A stretch of 64,000 bases of DNA from Branchipolynoe longqiensis. Lineage: Eukaryota; Annelida; Polychaeta; Phyllodocida; Polynoidae. The position numbers and the translations under genes are program-made. This document shows positions 23,801 to 29,599 of this stretch, piece after piece (the stretch's first letter is position 1; every line of letters begins with the position of its first letter). The notes below the pieces were generated by a model. It saw only the letters and a program-made list of their open reading frames with translations, made no database searches and was not told the origin of the DNA. Where the stretch lies: contig CM059197.1 in assembly GCA_030323885.1 (NCBI GenBank), positions 36,740,556 through 36,804,555 of the forward strand, in the 5' to 3' direction.

Positions 23801-26426
23801 GACATTTGTTGATCAAAGTACCCAGGAAAAAGGTACTAATACCCCTAGATAGGTGAGATTCTGAGCTTTCCATTCATATAAAACTGTATATGTTTTAATT
23901 TTAGAGAACATGCACAAAAAATGATTGAAATTTGAAGTTACGAAAATTTCCATTTTAAGTGCTATTTTCTACTGAAAATATCATTTTAAAACCCTTAAAA
24001 GTTGGTATTCAATTAAAGAGAATTTAATTTGCTGTCCAATCATAAGTACCAGCGGTCATGCGAACCTATGGCGCTCATGCGCACGGCGATTTAATGACTA
24101 AAAATTGGGGGGTATTTTTTGTTTGTTTTTTTGTACATTAGTAGTTTAAGCAGAACTGGTCTTCCTTATTCCACTGCTCATTGCCCTAGTTTTAATTTTG
24201 GGAGCTATAAAAAGTGCTATCTTTTTAGCTTTGAGCAGGACTGATAGAGTAACAACCTAAAAACGTCCATATCTTCCTTAAAGTTGCATAGTCCGATGGT
24301 TTTGAGTTTCTCTAATTTTCTGAGATAAGCATATTAGGTTGATCATTATAATCTACCTCAGTTTAGTTTGAAGTAACTTTTATTTTAAATGGCAAACTTT
24401 TGAGATATTTGAAGTGCAAACGTGCTAAATTAATTTTGGCAAGCTTGCCAAAACTCTAACACCATAGGCTTCTGCAGTAACAGGTTCTATTCAATTGCCT
24501 CAATATTCACTTATATGTGACGTCAAATGTTTAATAAGCGCACCAGTATCTAAGTTAGATATGTAGAAACAAATCTAGATAATTGTTTTTGTTTTGAAAA
24601 TTTGATGTTGTCATCGGACCATGGAGCTTTAATATTAGATCAATTTTGACAAATGAAGTGTAATTTTCTTTCAAATTCAATATCCTAACAAGTGAAATCC
24701 ATTAAATCAAGCTCAAACCTGTTTTTTTAAATTACTTTGGGATACATATGTGGTAGTAGTACTTATTACCTGACTGGCCATGTGCAAGGATTTTTGCTAC
24801 TTTTGAAGAAATGTATAAAATCATTGTAAAATTAAAATAATTCACATCTATCAACGTTTATTATATAGATTATGATGTAAAAAGAAAGAGCATATTGAGG
24901 ATAGTACAATCTCCATATTTCATGGAATTATCTTGTACATGTGTTTTTCTGTGCCATTTCAAACTTGCTCAAAATTGGGCATTTTTTGCCAGATTTGATC
25001 ACAATCATTATAAAATTAAAATAATTCACATATATGTCAAAGCATATATACTGTAAATAGAAAGAGCATATTGACAATAATAAAGCCTGAAGATTTCATG
25101 CAATTATCTTGAATGGGTGATTTTCTGTGTCATTATAAACTTGCTCAAAATTGGGCATTTTGCCAGAGTTGATCATAATCATTTTAAAATTAAAATAATT
25201 CACATATATCAAAGTGTATTTTATATAATGGAAATAGAAAGAAGATATTGAGGCTAATAAAGCCTGAAAATTTCATGCAATTATCTTGTTCGTGTGATTT
25301 TCTGTGTCATTTAAAACTTTCTCAAAATTATTTACCAGATTTTATCACTTGCCAAATTGAGATCTGGAGCATTTTGGACCTATTTCTATCAACTTTTCCC
25401 AATCGTATGCGGTCCTGAACAAAAATAGAGGTGCCAAGACTCACCTATAGATCAGGGAGAATTAAGAATAATCCATCTGGGGTGCATATTTTTTCCACAA
25501 GCCCACCTCTAAAAGTGCTCCACAGCTAAATTTGAAAAATGGTGAGTTATGGGAAATTGTAGTTTTTAGCATTTTTGAAGATCCATATCTTGAAATGTAA
25601 CCATCTCATACCCCTAGATCTCTATATTCTCTTTATACAGACCATGGAATCACCACATTAGAAGTGAGATAGGGCGATTAGTTTTAATTTGGGGGACCAT
25701 CAAAAATGCTATCTTTTTAGGTTCGGATGGGCCCAATTAAGTAACAACCTAAAAACGCCCATATCTTCCTTAATATTAGAGCGATTTTGACAAATGAAGT
25801 ATCATTTTGTTTCAAATTAAATATCCTAACAGATGAAATCCATTAAATTAAGCTCAGACCCGTTTTTTAAAACCACATGGGATACCTACTAAAAGCTTGG
25901 GACACAGTTAAATGTTTCGAGTCTTTCTGGAATTTTGTGATATTAGGTCAACAGATGGAGAAAGTACACAGAATTAGATCTTTTGTTTGTTGGGGTTTTC
26001 ATGTCCTAGATTTTTTTTTAAAGCAAAAGCAAATCGCACATCACAAAATCGCAGAAAACCACAGAAAACCCGCAAAACTGCATAGACCTTTTCACTTTCA
26101 TTCCTGATTGTACTTCACTCCCCCATCCACAAACACACACTTACGCATTGCCAATAATACTGTCCTCCTTGGAGCAAACCGCTTCTGCCGGAGAGTTTCT
26201 CATCGAGCAGAATTCATCCAATATCTTCTCCAGCTGTGGACAGTGCTGGCGATGCAAAGCTAGAAGGTGGTGCACAAACTGCTTCTGTGTGACACCGCAA
26301 ACGGAGCGCTCTTTCTCCCAATCAGGCAATGACTCAGCAAGAAAGGCTGAGGCAATCACAAGCACCTTAGGGTCCTTCATTGTAATGACACTGCCAGCCC
26401 AGAGTCGAGGTCCGTCAGGTAACTGC
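6160..26426 (-). CDS. Multi-exon C2H2 zinc-finger locus (overall reconstruction)
   Basis: Reading the minus strand, exons 26426-26145, 22018-21932, 17623-17549 and then either 14391-14313 + 13449-11677 (cassette B) or 10517-10439 + 7962-6160 (cassette A) are each bounded by AG and GT. Their phases all agree (2, 2, 2, 0), and lengths of 282, 87, 75 and 79 nt leave the frame open throughout. The product would be an N-terminal helical segment, an acidic and serine-rich linker and a long finger array, so a nuclear DNA-binding role is expected from the family. The first coding exon lies above 26.43 kb and was not found. Repeats fill the introns. Whether A and B are alternative 3' ends of one gene or two genes is inference, but no second set of 5' exons lies between 10.5 and 11.7 kb. 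Confidence 0.72.
7963..8394. other. Intron sequence, no feature seen
   Basis: AT-rich sequence between the cassette A acceptor and the SINE-1 copy. It holds no coding or repeat signal that I recognise. Confidence 0.5.
8395..8660 (+). mobile_element. SINE-1, diverged copy
   Basis: Carries the tRNA-derived head end (TCGTGAGATTCGAACCCACG), the conserved middle GTGACTGAGTGGGATATCAG and the tail TTGATATGACCTTAGATGTT. It lacks the first 30 or so bases of the head. It lies in the intron before cassette A. Confidence 0.85.
9485..9605 (-). repeat. Dispersed repeat with TTCCCGGAAGTCAG-type core
   Basis: On the minus strand this reads like 40470-40600 and 50445-50550: CCAGGGAATTGCGG..., TTCCCGGAAGTCAG, CCACTACTCTCCTAGCA, then TTGATCAGTCAGTACAGACG. 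A weaker copy lies near 15055-15110. Class unknown. Confidence 0.65.
9716..10370 (+). mobile_element. SINE-2 (tRNA-like head), interrupted by SINE-1
   Basis: The head GGTGTTATCTGTGGCGGAGT, then GGTTAGAGTG, is box-A-like, and GGTCAGTTGTTCGACTCCCC is box-B-like. The body carries GTGTGGGAGGATAAAAATCCC and the tail GATAGGCAGTATAAATCTTC followed by an A tract. SINE-1 at 9779-10112 splits it. Another full copy is on the minus strand at 35955-36281. Confidence 0.85.
9779..10112 (+). mobile_element. SINE-1, full copy nested in SINE-2
   Basis: A 13-bp direct repeat ATCCTAATCTGAA at 9766-9778 and 10113-10125 is the target duplication. The head CCAGACAGGATGGCCGAATG, then AGTTAGAGCG (A box) and TCGTGGGTTTGAGCCC (B box), is tRNA-derived. 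The tail is GTTGCTAGGACATAAAACAA followed by CAAA repeats. The body and tail suggest the molluscan V-SINE (RUDI-like) group; that name is from memory and unverified. Confidence 0.93.
10439..10517 (-). CDS. Zinc-finger cassette A: 79-nt linker exon
   Basis: The exon runs from a CACTTCCAG acceptor to a consensus GTAAGT donor. It completes a codon with its first base and then reads HLDRGPDPSPTSNNEFQKTA plus PEGHSN (26 codons), ending in phase 0 exactly as the finger exon at 7962 needs. The cassette B counterpart (14313-14391) has the same 79-nt length and similar residues. The proline- and polar-rich sequence looks like a disordered linker. An ATG at 10562-10560 lies in the flank, but its frame stops at once. 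Confidence 0.8.
10918..11236 (-). mobile_element. SINE-1, minus-strand copy
   Basis: Reads from the tail side (TTTGTTGGAGCTTTGCATCC, TGCCAACATCTAAAGCCATA) to the head (GATTTGAACTCCTGACC, then CCGATTCGGCCAGC). It lies between cassettes A and B. Confidence 0.88.
11255..11585 (+). mobile_element. LINE 3' end (ORF2 C-terminus, GAT-repeat tail)
   Basis: Encodes a C-terminal stretch RFKDTIKRNLKLRDIKIDSW, then TSLSQQSAKWRAAVK and a stop, as seen at the ORF2 ends of non-LTR retrotransposons. It ends in a (GAT)n tail. A sister copy lies at 46712-46995 and shares the upstream AACTTGCAAAAGCCAGCAGC block. It is 5'-truncated. Confidence 0.75.
11677..13449 (-). pseudogene. Zinc-finger cassette B: disrupted terminal exon
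   Basis: Opens in phase 0 after a TTTCTTTTCAG acceptor (exon start 13449). It reads TGRNVHCTKPLICECTEGG and two recognisable fingers, then hits TGA at 13135-13137 inside a palindrome. A 450-codon frame with about 15 fingers resumes from about 13020 and ends at TGA 11677-11679. Against cassette A the disruption is roughly +16 nt at the palindrome and -1 nt near 13020, so the downstream array is back in the original phase but stops lie between. One finger has also lost its terminal MKTH-like residues (LLRHTGEKPHAC). Either the cassette is dead, or it makes a short protein of about 105 exon-B residues. Confidence 0.85.
13129..13176. repeat. Perfect palindrome, 23-bp arms, 2-bp loop
   Basis: Left arm 13129-13151 begins CAGTTGTCAGCTTTGAATG; right arm 13154-13176 is its exact reverse complement; the spacer is AA. 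It lies inside the cassette B finger exon and replaces sequence that in cassette A codes for a finger end and linker. The arm on the minus-strand upstream side (LSALNVH codons) is the ancestral sequence and the other arm is the new copy. Confidence 0.95.
13860..14215 (+). mobile_element. TTAA-MITE, diverged copy
   Basis: Shares GGTTTTGAGTTTCTGCCAT, TAGTTTGAAGTAACTTTTAT, GAGATATTTGAAGTG, AACACCGTAGACTT and AAATCTAGATATTG blocks in order with the reference copy 24282-24628. It sits in the intron between cassette B exons. Confidence 0.8.
14313..14391 (-). CDS. Zinc-finger cassette B: 79-nt linker exon
   Basis: Bounded by a GACACGTCCAG acceptor and a GTAAGT donor. After one codon-completing base it reads LVDKGPNYSPPDKTSLKKMA plus AQDPTV, ending in phase 0 onto the finger exon at 13449. 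Equal length and clear similarity to 10439-10517 show a tandem duplication of linker plus finger exon. The flanking intron sequence on the 5' side (14400-14560) also resembles 10520-10680, so the duplicated block extended beyond the exon. Confidence 0.8.
14400..15338. other. Intron sequence, little recognised
   Basis: 14400-14560 is the duplicated flank of the linker exon. About 15055-15110 is a scrap of the TTCCCGGAAGTCAG repeat, and a C tract lies at about 15141-15150. Nothing else is recognised. Confidence 0.5.
15339..15414 (-). pseudogene. Isolated C2H2 finger relic
   Basis: The minus strand reads FCNKSFRYKHVRTHIWEKLF followed by ECTD: the second half of one finger, a linker with GEK changed to WEK, and the first cysteine of the next. 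It is the only finger-like piece in this intron and may be what is left of a third cassette upstream of B. It is short, so the call rests on the motif alone. Confidence 0.55.
15608..15901. mobile_element. MITE-2 (long TIR, TA target)
   Basis: Begins CAGTACAACCCCGTTAAACC and ends with the inverse GGTTTAATGGGGTTAAACTG, flanked by TA on both sides. The inner GATCGGTTAATCCAAAC also pairs with GTTTGGATTAACCGATC, so the inverted ends run about 60 bp. A TA target and CAGT start fit Tc1/mariner/pogo non-autonomous elements. A partial copy lies at 15990-16073. Confidence 0.9.
15990..16073. mobile_element. MITE-2, partial copy
   Basis: Carries CGGTTAAACCAATGATCGGT and closes with GGTTCAACGGGGTTATACTG then TA, matching the MITE-2 ends. 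The left terminus is missing. Confidence 0.75.
16574..16746 (-). mobile_element. SINE-1, minus-strand 3' half
   Basis: Runs from GTTGTTGTTTTACGTCCTAA, ACAACATCTAAGG through CCAGCACCATGACCTGATAT to CACATTATCCTGACACTG and then breaks off. A second short minus-strand tail piece follows at about 16747-16803. Confidence 0.85.
16806..17118 (+). mobile_element. SINE-1, plus-strand copy joined to an inverted tail
   Basis: Starts within the head (GAGTTAGAGCGTCCGTCTCC), contains the B box GGGTTCGAACCC and ends GATGTTGCTAGGATGTAAAA. With the preceding minus-strand tails it forms a head-to-head inverted arrangement of about 540 bp. A decayed SINE-3-like piece follows at 17120-17330. Confidence 0.88.
17549..17623 (-). 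CDS. Zinc-finger locus: 75-nt shared exon
   Basis: Bounded by an AATCTCAG acceptor and a GTAAGT donor. It takes a phase-2 junction, reads SSRSDPLPPEGNVKAGEKTA then LEMPE, and leaves AG for the next exon's C. It splices in frame to both 14391 and 10517. The residues are polar and low in hydrophobics, so this is probably a linker. Confidence 0.72.
17789..17883. repeat. Compound microsatellite (CT)n-(TA)n-Tn
   Basis: A run of about 23 CT units, then TTTTTATATATATATATAT, then a T tract. Open frames through it (LSLSLS, ERERER) are repeat translations. Confidence 0.97.
18000..18794. other. No gene recognised; GTGA/GTGT-rich patch
   Basis: 18160-18250 is a degenerate GTGT/GAGT repeat. 18430-18690 contains several CGGAC/CCGGAT words (AACCGGACTTTGCCGGATAT) spaced irregularly. 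These may be an eroded repeat, and the 137-codon plus frame here is not supported by any family match I recognise. Confidence 0.45.
18950..19180 (-). mobile_element. SINE-1, 3' part, split by a solo LTR
   Basis: Reads from TTTACATCCTGGCAACATCT to ATCAATTTTGTAAGTCACTG on the minus-strand SINE. The rest of the head resumes at 19729-19925 after the LTR (GGTTTGGCTCGGCCAGGATT, CAACTCC). An older minus-strand fragment lies at 18800-18930. Confidence 0.88.
19181..19728 (+). mobile_element. Solo LTR, copy 1 (548 bp)
   Basis: Begins TGTAAAATATTCTGATAAAA and ends GTGGACTTTACA, so the termini TGTAAA/TTTACA are inverse. A 4-bp target duplication (ACTG/ATTG, one change) lies inside SINE-1. CCACTATAAATAATAAACC combines a TATA-like box and AATAAA, as in LTR promoters and polyadenylation signals, followed by a CT-rich stretch. 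Copies 2 and 3 are at 47552-48135 and 56596-57114. No internal coding region accompanies any of them. Confidence 0.82.
19929..20231. mobile_element. MITE-3 (CAGGGCCGCGTTCAGG TIR)
   Basis: Ends GGGCCGCGTTCAGATTCCGT and ACCCTGAACGCGGCCCTG are inverted, with inner ATGGCCGCC/GGTGGCCAT blocks also inverted. Flanks ATATCTTAT and GTATCTTTA may be an imperfect 8-bp duplication, which would fit hAT-type insertion. Full copy 2 is at 38717-38998 and a partial copy is near 30468-30590. Confidence 0.85.
20415..20988 (-). mobile_element. TTAA-MITE, minus copy (internally disturbed)
   Basis: Contains minus-orientation blocks (TTGCATGTTTTCACTTCAAA, CAAAACCATCAGAGTATGCA, ACTTTAA). An unrelated AAAAAAACCTGAATTT/GCATCCCACTGAG block at 20690-20900 is inserted and recurs at 59510-59680. 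Confidence 0.7.
20995..21301 (-). CDS. Candidate alternative terminal exon of the zinc-finger locus
   Basis: An acceptor (TTGTTCCAACACAG, exon start 21301) opens a 101-codon frame closing with TGA at 20995-20997. Its phase fits the exon at 21932-22018, joining KEE to RSPELFNLDVEGNAANKAV. The C-terminal half is acidic and aromatic (DMDVESDTTDIYSPLEFEGN, PEEWYWW). It would give a finger-less isoform. The last codons and stop lie in sequence resembling the TTAA-MITE terminus (AGTTGCATCATTCGATGG). I recognise no domain. It could instead be a chance frame. Confidence 0.42.
21376..21403. repeat. Poly-G tract
   Basis: About 25 near-continuous G bases, likely length-variable and prone to assembly error. 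Confidence 0.9.
21932..22018 (-). CDS. Zinc-finger locus: 87-nt acidic shared exon
   Basis: A CACTCTAG acceptor and GTAAAA donor bound an exon reading STDGEDEDDHGFDSGATETE then SFSQLKEE. The first base completes the GC left by the exon at 26145 (Ala), and AG is left for the next exon. The highly acidic and serine-rich composition suggests a disordered linker or activation-type segment; that role is inference. Confidence 0.75.
22065..22520 (+). mobile_element. TTAA-MITE, diverged copy with internal duplication
   Basis: Blocks of the family appear in order, but the segment GCATGCATATTGAACTGCTG / GCACATCAAAATGCTGAC occurs twice in succession (22205 and 22310), so the copy carries an internal repeat of about 105 bp. 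Confidence 0.7.
23057..23402 (-). mobile_element. SINE-1, full minus-strand copy
   Basis: Runs from a (GTTT)n tail and TTGTTTTATGCCCTAGCAAC to the head GCTCTAACTCATTCGGCCAT, CCTGCCTGG, with GGTTTGAACCCACG as the B-box complement. About 346 bp. Confidence 0.93.
23403..24230. other. No gene recognised
   Basis: 23420-23530 contains imperfect repeats of CTGGCC/CACTGGCTGGCC. The remainder is AT-rich. A SINE-3 tail scrap (TCTTCCTTATTCCACTGCTC) lies at about 24160-24185. Confidence 0.5.
24282..24628 (+). mobile_element. TTAA-MITE, reference copy (347 bp) with proven empty site
   Basis: Begins AGTTGCATAGTCCGATGG and ends CATCGGACCATGGAGCT, flanked by TTAA at 24278-24281 and 24629-24632. The surrounding ATATCTTCC-TTAA-TATTAGA occurs without the insert at 25761-25779, which shows the duplication directly. 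TTAA targeting is typical of piggyBac and Kolobok elements; the AG start fits piggyBac (CCC start) poorly. No transposase is visible. Confidence 0.95.
24805..25345 (+). repeat. ~180-bp tandem repeat, three units
   Basis: Each unit has ATCATTxTAAAATTAAAATA, ATTCACATxTATCAA, AGAAAGAGCATATTGA, TTTCATGCAATTATCTTG, TTTTCTGTGTCATT and AACTTGCTCAAAATTGGGCA. Units start near 24815, 25005 and 25170. The third lacks the end of the GGGCA block. Confidence 0.85.
25605..25880 (+). repeat. Duplicate of 24180-24750 lacking the TTAA-MITE
   Basis: Shares AATGCTATCTTTTTAGGTT, GTAACAACCTAAAAACGCC and the downstream TTTTGACAAATGAAGTATCA block with the MITE-bearing copy. It carries the empty TTAA site. Confidence 0.85.
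26145..26426 (-). CDS. Zinc-finger locus: 282-nt N-terminal-side exon
   Basis: Starts after GATTTTTTGCAG and ends at GC|GTAAGT. After one codon-completing base it reads 93 codons: QLPDGPRLWAGSVITMKDPK, VLVIASAFLAESLPDWEKER, then a Gln/His/Leu-rich segment (KQFVHHLLALHRQHCPQLEK, ILDEFCSMRN). It looks like a folded helical domain, but I do not recognise the family. It enters at phase 2, so an upstream exon with the start codon is required and was not found. It joins 22018 in frame (GC+G = Ala). Two decayed tandem copies of its first 115 bases lie just upstream. Confidence 0.75.
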
Positions 26427-26435
26427 CTGCAAAAA

Positions 26436-26665
26436 ATCAGGCAATGACTCAGAAAGGAAGGCTAAGGCAATCACGAGCACCTTAGGGTCCTTCATTGTAA
26501 TGACATTGCCAGCTCAGAGCCACGGTCTGTCAGATTACTGCCTGCAAAAAATCAGACAATGACTCTAAAAGAAAGGCTGAGGCAATCACGAGCTCCTTAG
26601 GGTCCTTCATTGTAACAAAGCTGTCGGCCCAGAGCCATGGTCCATCAGATTACTGCCTGCAGTTG
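26436..26665 (-). pseudogene. Two tandem partial copies of the 26145-26426 exon start
   Basis: Units 26436-26550 and 26551-26665 repeat the acceptor and first ~35 codons (MKDPKVLVIALAFLSESLPD and MKDPKELVIASAFLLESLSD). Both have TAA at the second codon (QLPD became Q-stop-SD) and end where the next unit's acceptor begins. The period is about 115 bp. They should be skipped in splicing. Confidence 0.85.
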
Positions 26666-26816
26666 CAATCACAAATGCTTAACTGCAACAGTTCTGTATT
26701 AGTATTAATATTAATATTATTATTAACTTCCAATCCTCCACATATGCTCAGCAGATGACCTGGGGAACAAAGAGGAAGAAAAAAAACCATACATTATTAT
26801 ACAGAGTGTTAGATCA

Positions 26817-27240
26817 AAGATTCACCCCGTACTTGCAGTAGAGGGGTAATCGATGACAATGTAGTCTAAATACGGGCGAAAATTGCTTTAGTATGGAATG
26901 GGAAGTGGAATTCCTGGTTCCAGTATCAAATGGCTCCTTAAACTTTTATATCAGCATAGAGTTGGTGAAATGGGAGAAGATGCAAAAAGACAAGATGGCT
27001 ATTCAAGAGACTCAATTTCGATTTGACTTTTAAAGTTTGTTAAACTATGTGTTTTATTATATTTTTCAAATCAAAAGTAGCGGTTAAATATGAAGACATG
27101 TGAAGAATATATTTTGCTTCTTAAATTAAGAATGTATGTGCTCATTTCAGTTACCAAGCCTCTCGCCACTTTTTCTAATGGGTTGGTTTTCACCCCTGAG
27201 GCCCTACTGCAACTACGGGGTGAATCTTTTATTTAATAGA
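26817..27240. mobile_element. MITE-4 (GATAAAAGATTCACCC TIR), full copy
   Basis: Ends AAAGATTCACCCCGTACTTG and CAACTACGGGGTGAATCTTT are inverse. Inner CAAGATGGCTATTCAAGAGA, TTCGATTTGACTTTTAAAGT and AGAATATATTTTGCTTCTTA match copies at 42004-42405 and 51955-54445 in inverse orientation. Class unknown. Confidence 0.88.
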
Positions 27241-27339
27241 GTGTAAGAATTAGTTACTCAAGCAGACTTGTGACAGGGCTGCTATAGTAATCTCAGACCA
27301 CGGCCATCGGCAATATATTTAGCCCCGAGTAAAGCCTTT

Positions 27340-28245
27340 AAAGTTACATAGTCCGATGGTTTTGAATTTCTGTATTTTTTTCTGAGATAAATATATTAGA
27401 TCGATCACTATTATCTACTTTACATTAGTTCAAAGTTACTTTTTTTTAAATGGCAAACCTTTTAGATATTTTGAGTGCAAACATGGAAAATTAGTTTTGG
27501 CAAGCTTGCCAAAACTCTGACACCATAGACTTCTGCAGTAACAGGTTCTGTTAAATTGACTCAGTATTGCCTTCTACACAGAAACAAATGCTTAATAAGT
27601 GCATCAGTATCTAAAGCTGTGTTCACACATGCACTTTAAATCGATTCATATAACTTCCCTAGTTCGACGCACATTTGCCGTGTGAATGCGACGCTGTGTC
27701 GATTTAGGGCTGAATCGATTCGTATAAATCGGTTCATGGAAACCACCTTCGTGAGGTAGTTTATATGAATCGATTTGGCTTGAGCGCGTCACGCACATGC
27801 GCAGTCGAGACCTTAGTTTGTTGACTTTCCGGTCGATCAAAAGCGCATATTATAGAATTTAGTCTATGAAACCGCTAGCTGTGCACAGATATTTTTTTTC
27901 ATCATTTATTTTTAGGGTTTCACTGCCCAGCAGAAGTTTTGACCGTTCCAAACCAATACGATTCAGCCCATACAGATCTAGGTCGAACCCACTCTCTACT
28001 GGCGACGTCGACTAACCAAAAGTGGTGCTGGTTAGTATGGACTTGCTCATGCGCAGATATCGATTTCCGGCTAAAAGTATTGCATGTGTGAACACGACAC
28101 TAAATCGATTCATATAAATCGATTTGTCTAAGTCGACATAAAATTGTGTGTGTGAACACAGCTTAAGTTAGATATGTAAAATCAAATCTAGATAATTGGT
28201 TTGGTTTTGAGTATTTGATATTTCATTGGACTATGTAGCTATAAA
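27340..28245 (+). mobile_element. TTAA-MITE split by a TAA-flanked MITE
   Basis: The left part starts AAAGTTACATAGTCCGATGG and runs to CATCAGTATCTAA at 27614; the right part resumes GTTAGATATGTAAAATCAAA at 28167 and ends TTTCATTGGACTATGTAGCT. The order of blocks matches the 24282 reference once the insert is removed. Confidence 0.9.
27615..28163. mobile_element. MITE-6 (AGCTGTGTTCACACATGC TIR, TAA target), PIF/Harbinger-like
   Basis: 549 bp, beginning AGCTGTGTTCACACATGCAC and ending TGTGTGTGAACACAGCT, with TAA at 27612-27614 and 28164-28166. Inner AATCGATTCATATAA / TTATATGAATCGATT blocks are inverse too. A 3-bp TAA duplication is characteristic of PIF/Harbinger elements. No transposase is present. 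Confidence 0.88.
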
Positions 28246-28994
28246 GTTAAACCCAGGCCATAATCCAATTGACCTAATTCCTTTTGAAACCAAAGTTAAA
28301 GAGATCTACTGTGCTGAATGAGTCATTGAGTGTCTACAACAAACCCGAGACCTCAGAGGTGTCAAGAATCCAAGAGTAGGTCGGTGCATCGACAACAGTT
28401 CTCCTACTAGATACAATCTTCGGTGTGCAGATAAAAGCTCACAAGACATAAGCTCACCCCTTAAAGGAAAAAATACAAAAGCTGACAATTAATTTGTTTA
28501 ATATTATGTACATATACTATAGCTATAAATGTCATAACCTGGACTATTTTGAAATGTATTTCTTAAGGGACTGGCCACAGGTTTTTCTGTTTTCCATTAA
28601 AACAAATGACGAAAATTCACCTCTATTGTCAACCTTCAAAATGACATAACTTTCTTCATATTTGTCTTAGAATCAAAATTTTAAAAACATTTTAATAGTG
28701 ATTTCCAGTTCTTTCCAATGATACCAGTTATAACACAATTACATGAATGATGAAGTTACTTTTTTTTTTTAAGTCATGTAGACCTACCTAATATTTGTGA
28801 TTCGGGAGGTGTGAAATGAGGTGTTATATGTGAGAACAACTGACTGGTATAGTGGTGACACTTCTCATTAAAGCTTGTGAGCTCTTGTCTCTTCCTTTTT
28901 CATCAAGGACAAGGGTGAGAGCTTTTGTCCTGTGAGCTTATGACTTATGTCGTGGAATCCCTACCCAGAGAGTCACACCGGGAGTAAATTAGAT
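28246..28994. other. No gene recognised
   Basis: Sequence around 28860-28945 carries AGCTTGTGAGCTCTTGTCTC and AGAGCTTTTGTCCTGTGAGC words that pair loosely with 28430-28460 (AAAGCTCACAAGACATAAGC), so a degraded inverted element may be present. No coding signal. Confidence 0.4.
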
Positions 28995-29150
28995 AAAAGA
29001 CCCATCCCGTACTTGCAGTAAGGGTGAAAAACAACACATTAGTAAAAGTGCCGAATGGCTGGGTAAATTAAATCAGCACATCAATTCTTAATTTAAGAAG
29101 CAAAATATATCATATAGATTATAGTCTTATAGATAAATATTCACCCTAGT
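28995..29150. mobile_element. MITE-4, internally deleted copy
   Basis: Left end GATAAAAGACCCATCCCGTA, ACTTGCAGTAAGGGTG, then AATTCTTAATTTAAGAAGCA of the body. It ends loosely at AGATAAATATTCACCC. Confidence 0.75.
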
Positions 29151-29183
29151 CCCTATCCCTGCTTAGAGAGTCTCAAGGCCAGG

Positions 29184-29599
29184 TCACATAGCCGTTAGTG
29201 GACGTAGTGGAGGCTAATGTGGGTCAAACATGGTGCAAGTACATTAAACTACGTTGAAATACGTTAAGGTACGGCAGGTATTGGTATGGATAAATACGTT
29301 ACGGTACGGATAAATATGTTACAGTACAGATACCAGTATTTTCAACTATATTAGCCTCCACTACGTTCAATAATGTCTGTGACCAGGGCTTCATCGCTAG
29401 AGTACGTTAGTATCACGGATGCAAATTCAGCCTCTAACGTAGCGCTCTTTTGAACATGTCCCCAAATTAAATTGGATATCACGGCTCACCCACATTATTA
29501 CCAAGTTAACATCACGGACAAGTATGGATGCCGGTACATTCAACTACGTTATTCGTTAGCCTCAACTATGTTCAACTACGTCCACTAACGGTTATGTAA
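29184..29599. mobile_element. MITE-5 (ACATAGCCGTTAGTGGACGTAG TIR)
   Basis: TCACATAGCCGTTAGTGGAC at the left and GTCCACTAACGGTTATGTAA at the right are inverse. The inside is rich in ACGTTA/TACGGTA words and in GAGGCTAA / TTAGCCTC pairs that continue the inverted arms. No target duplication could be fixed. Confidence 0.82.
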
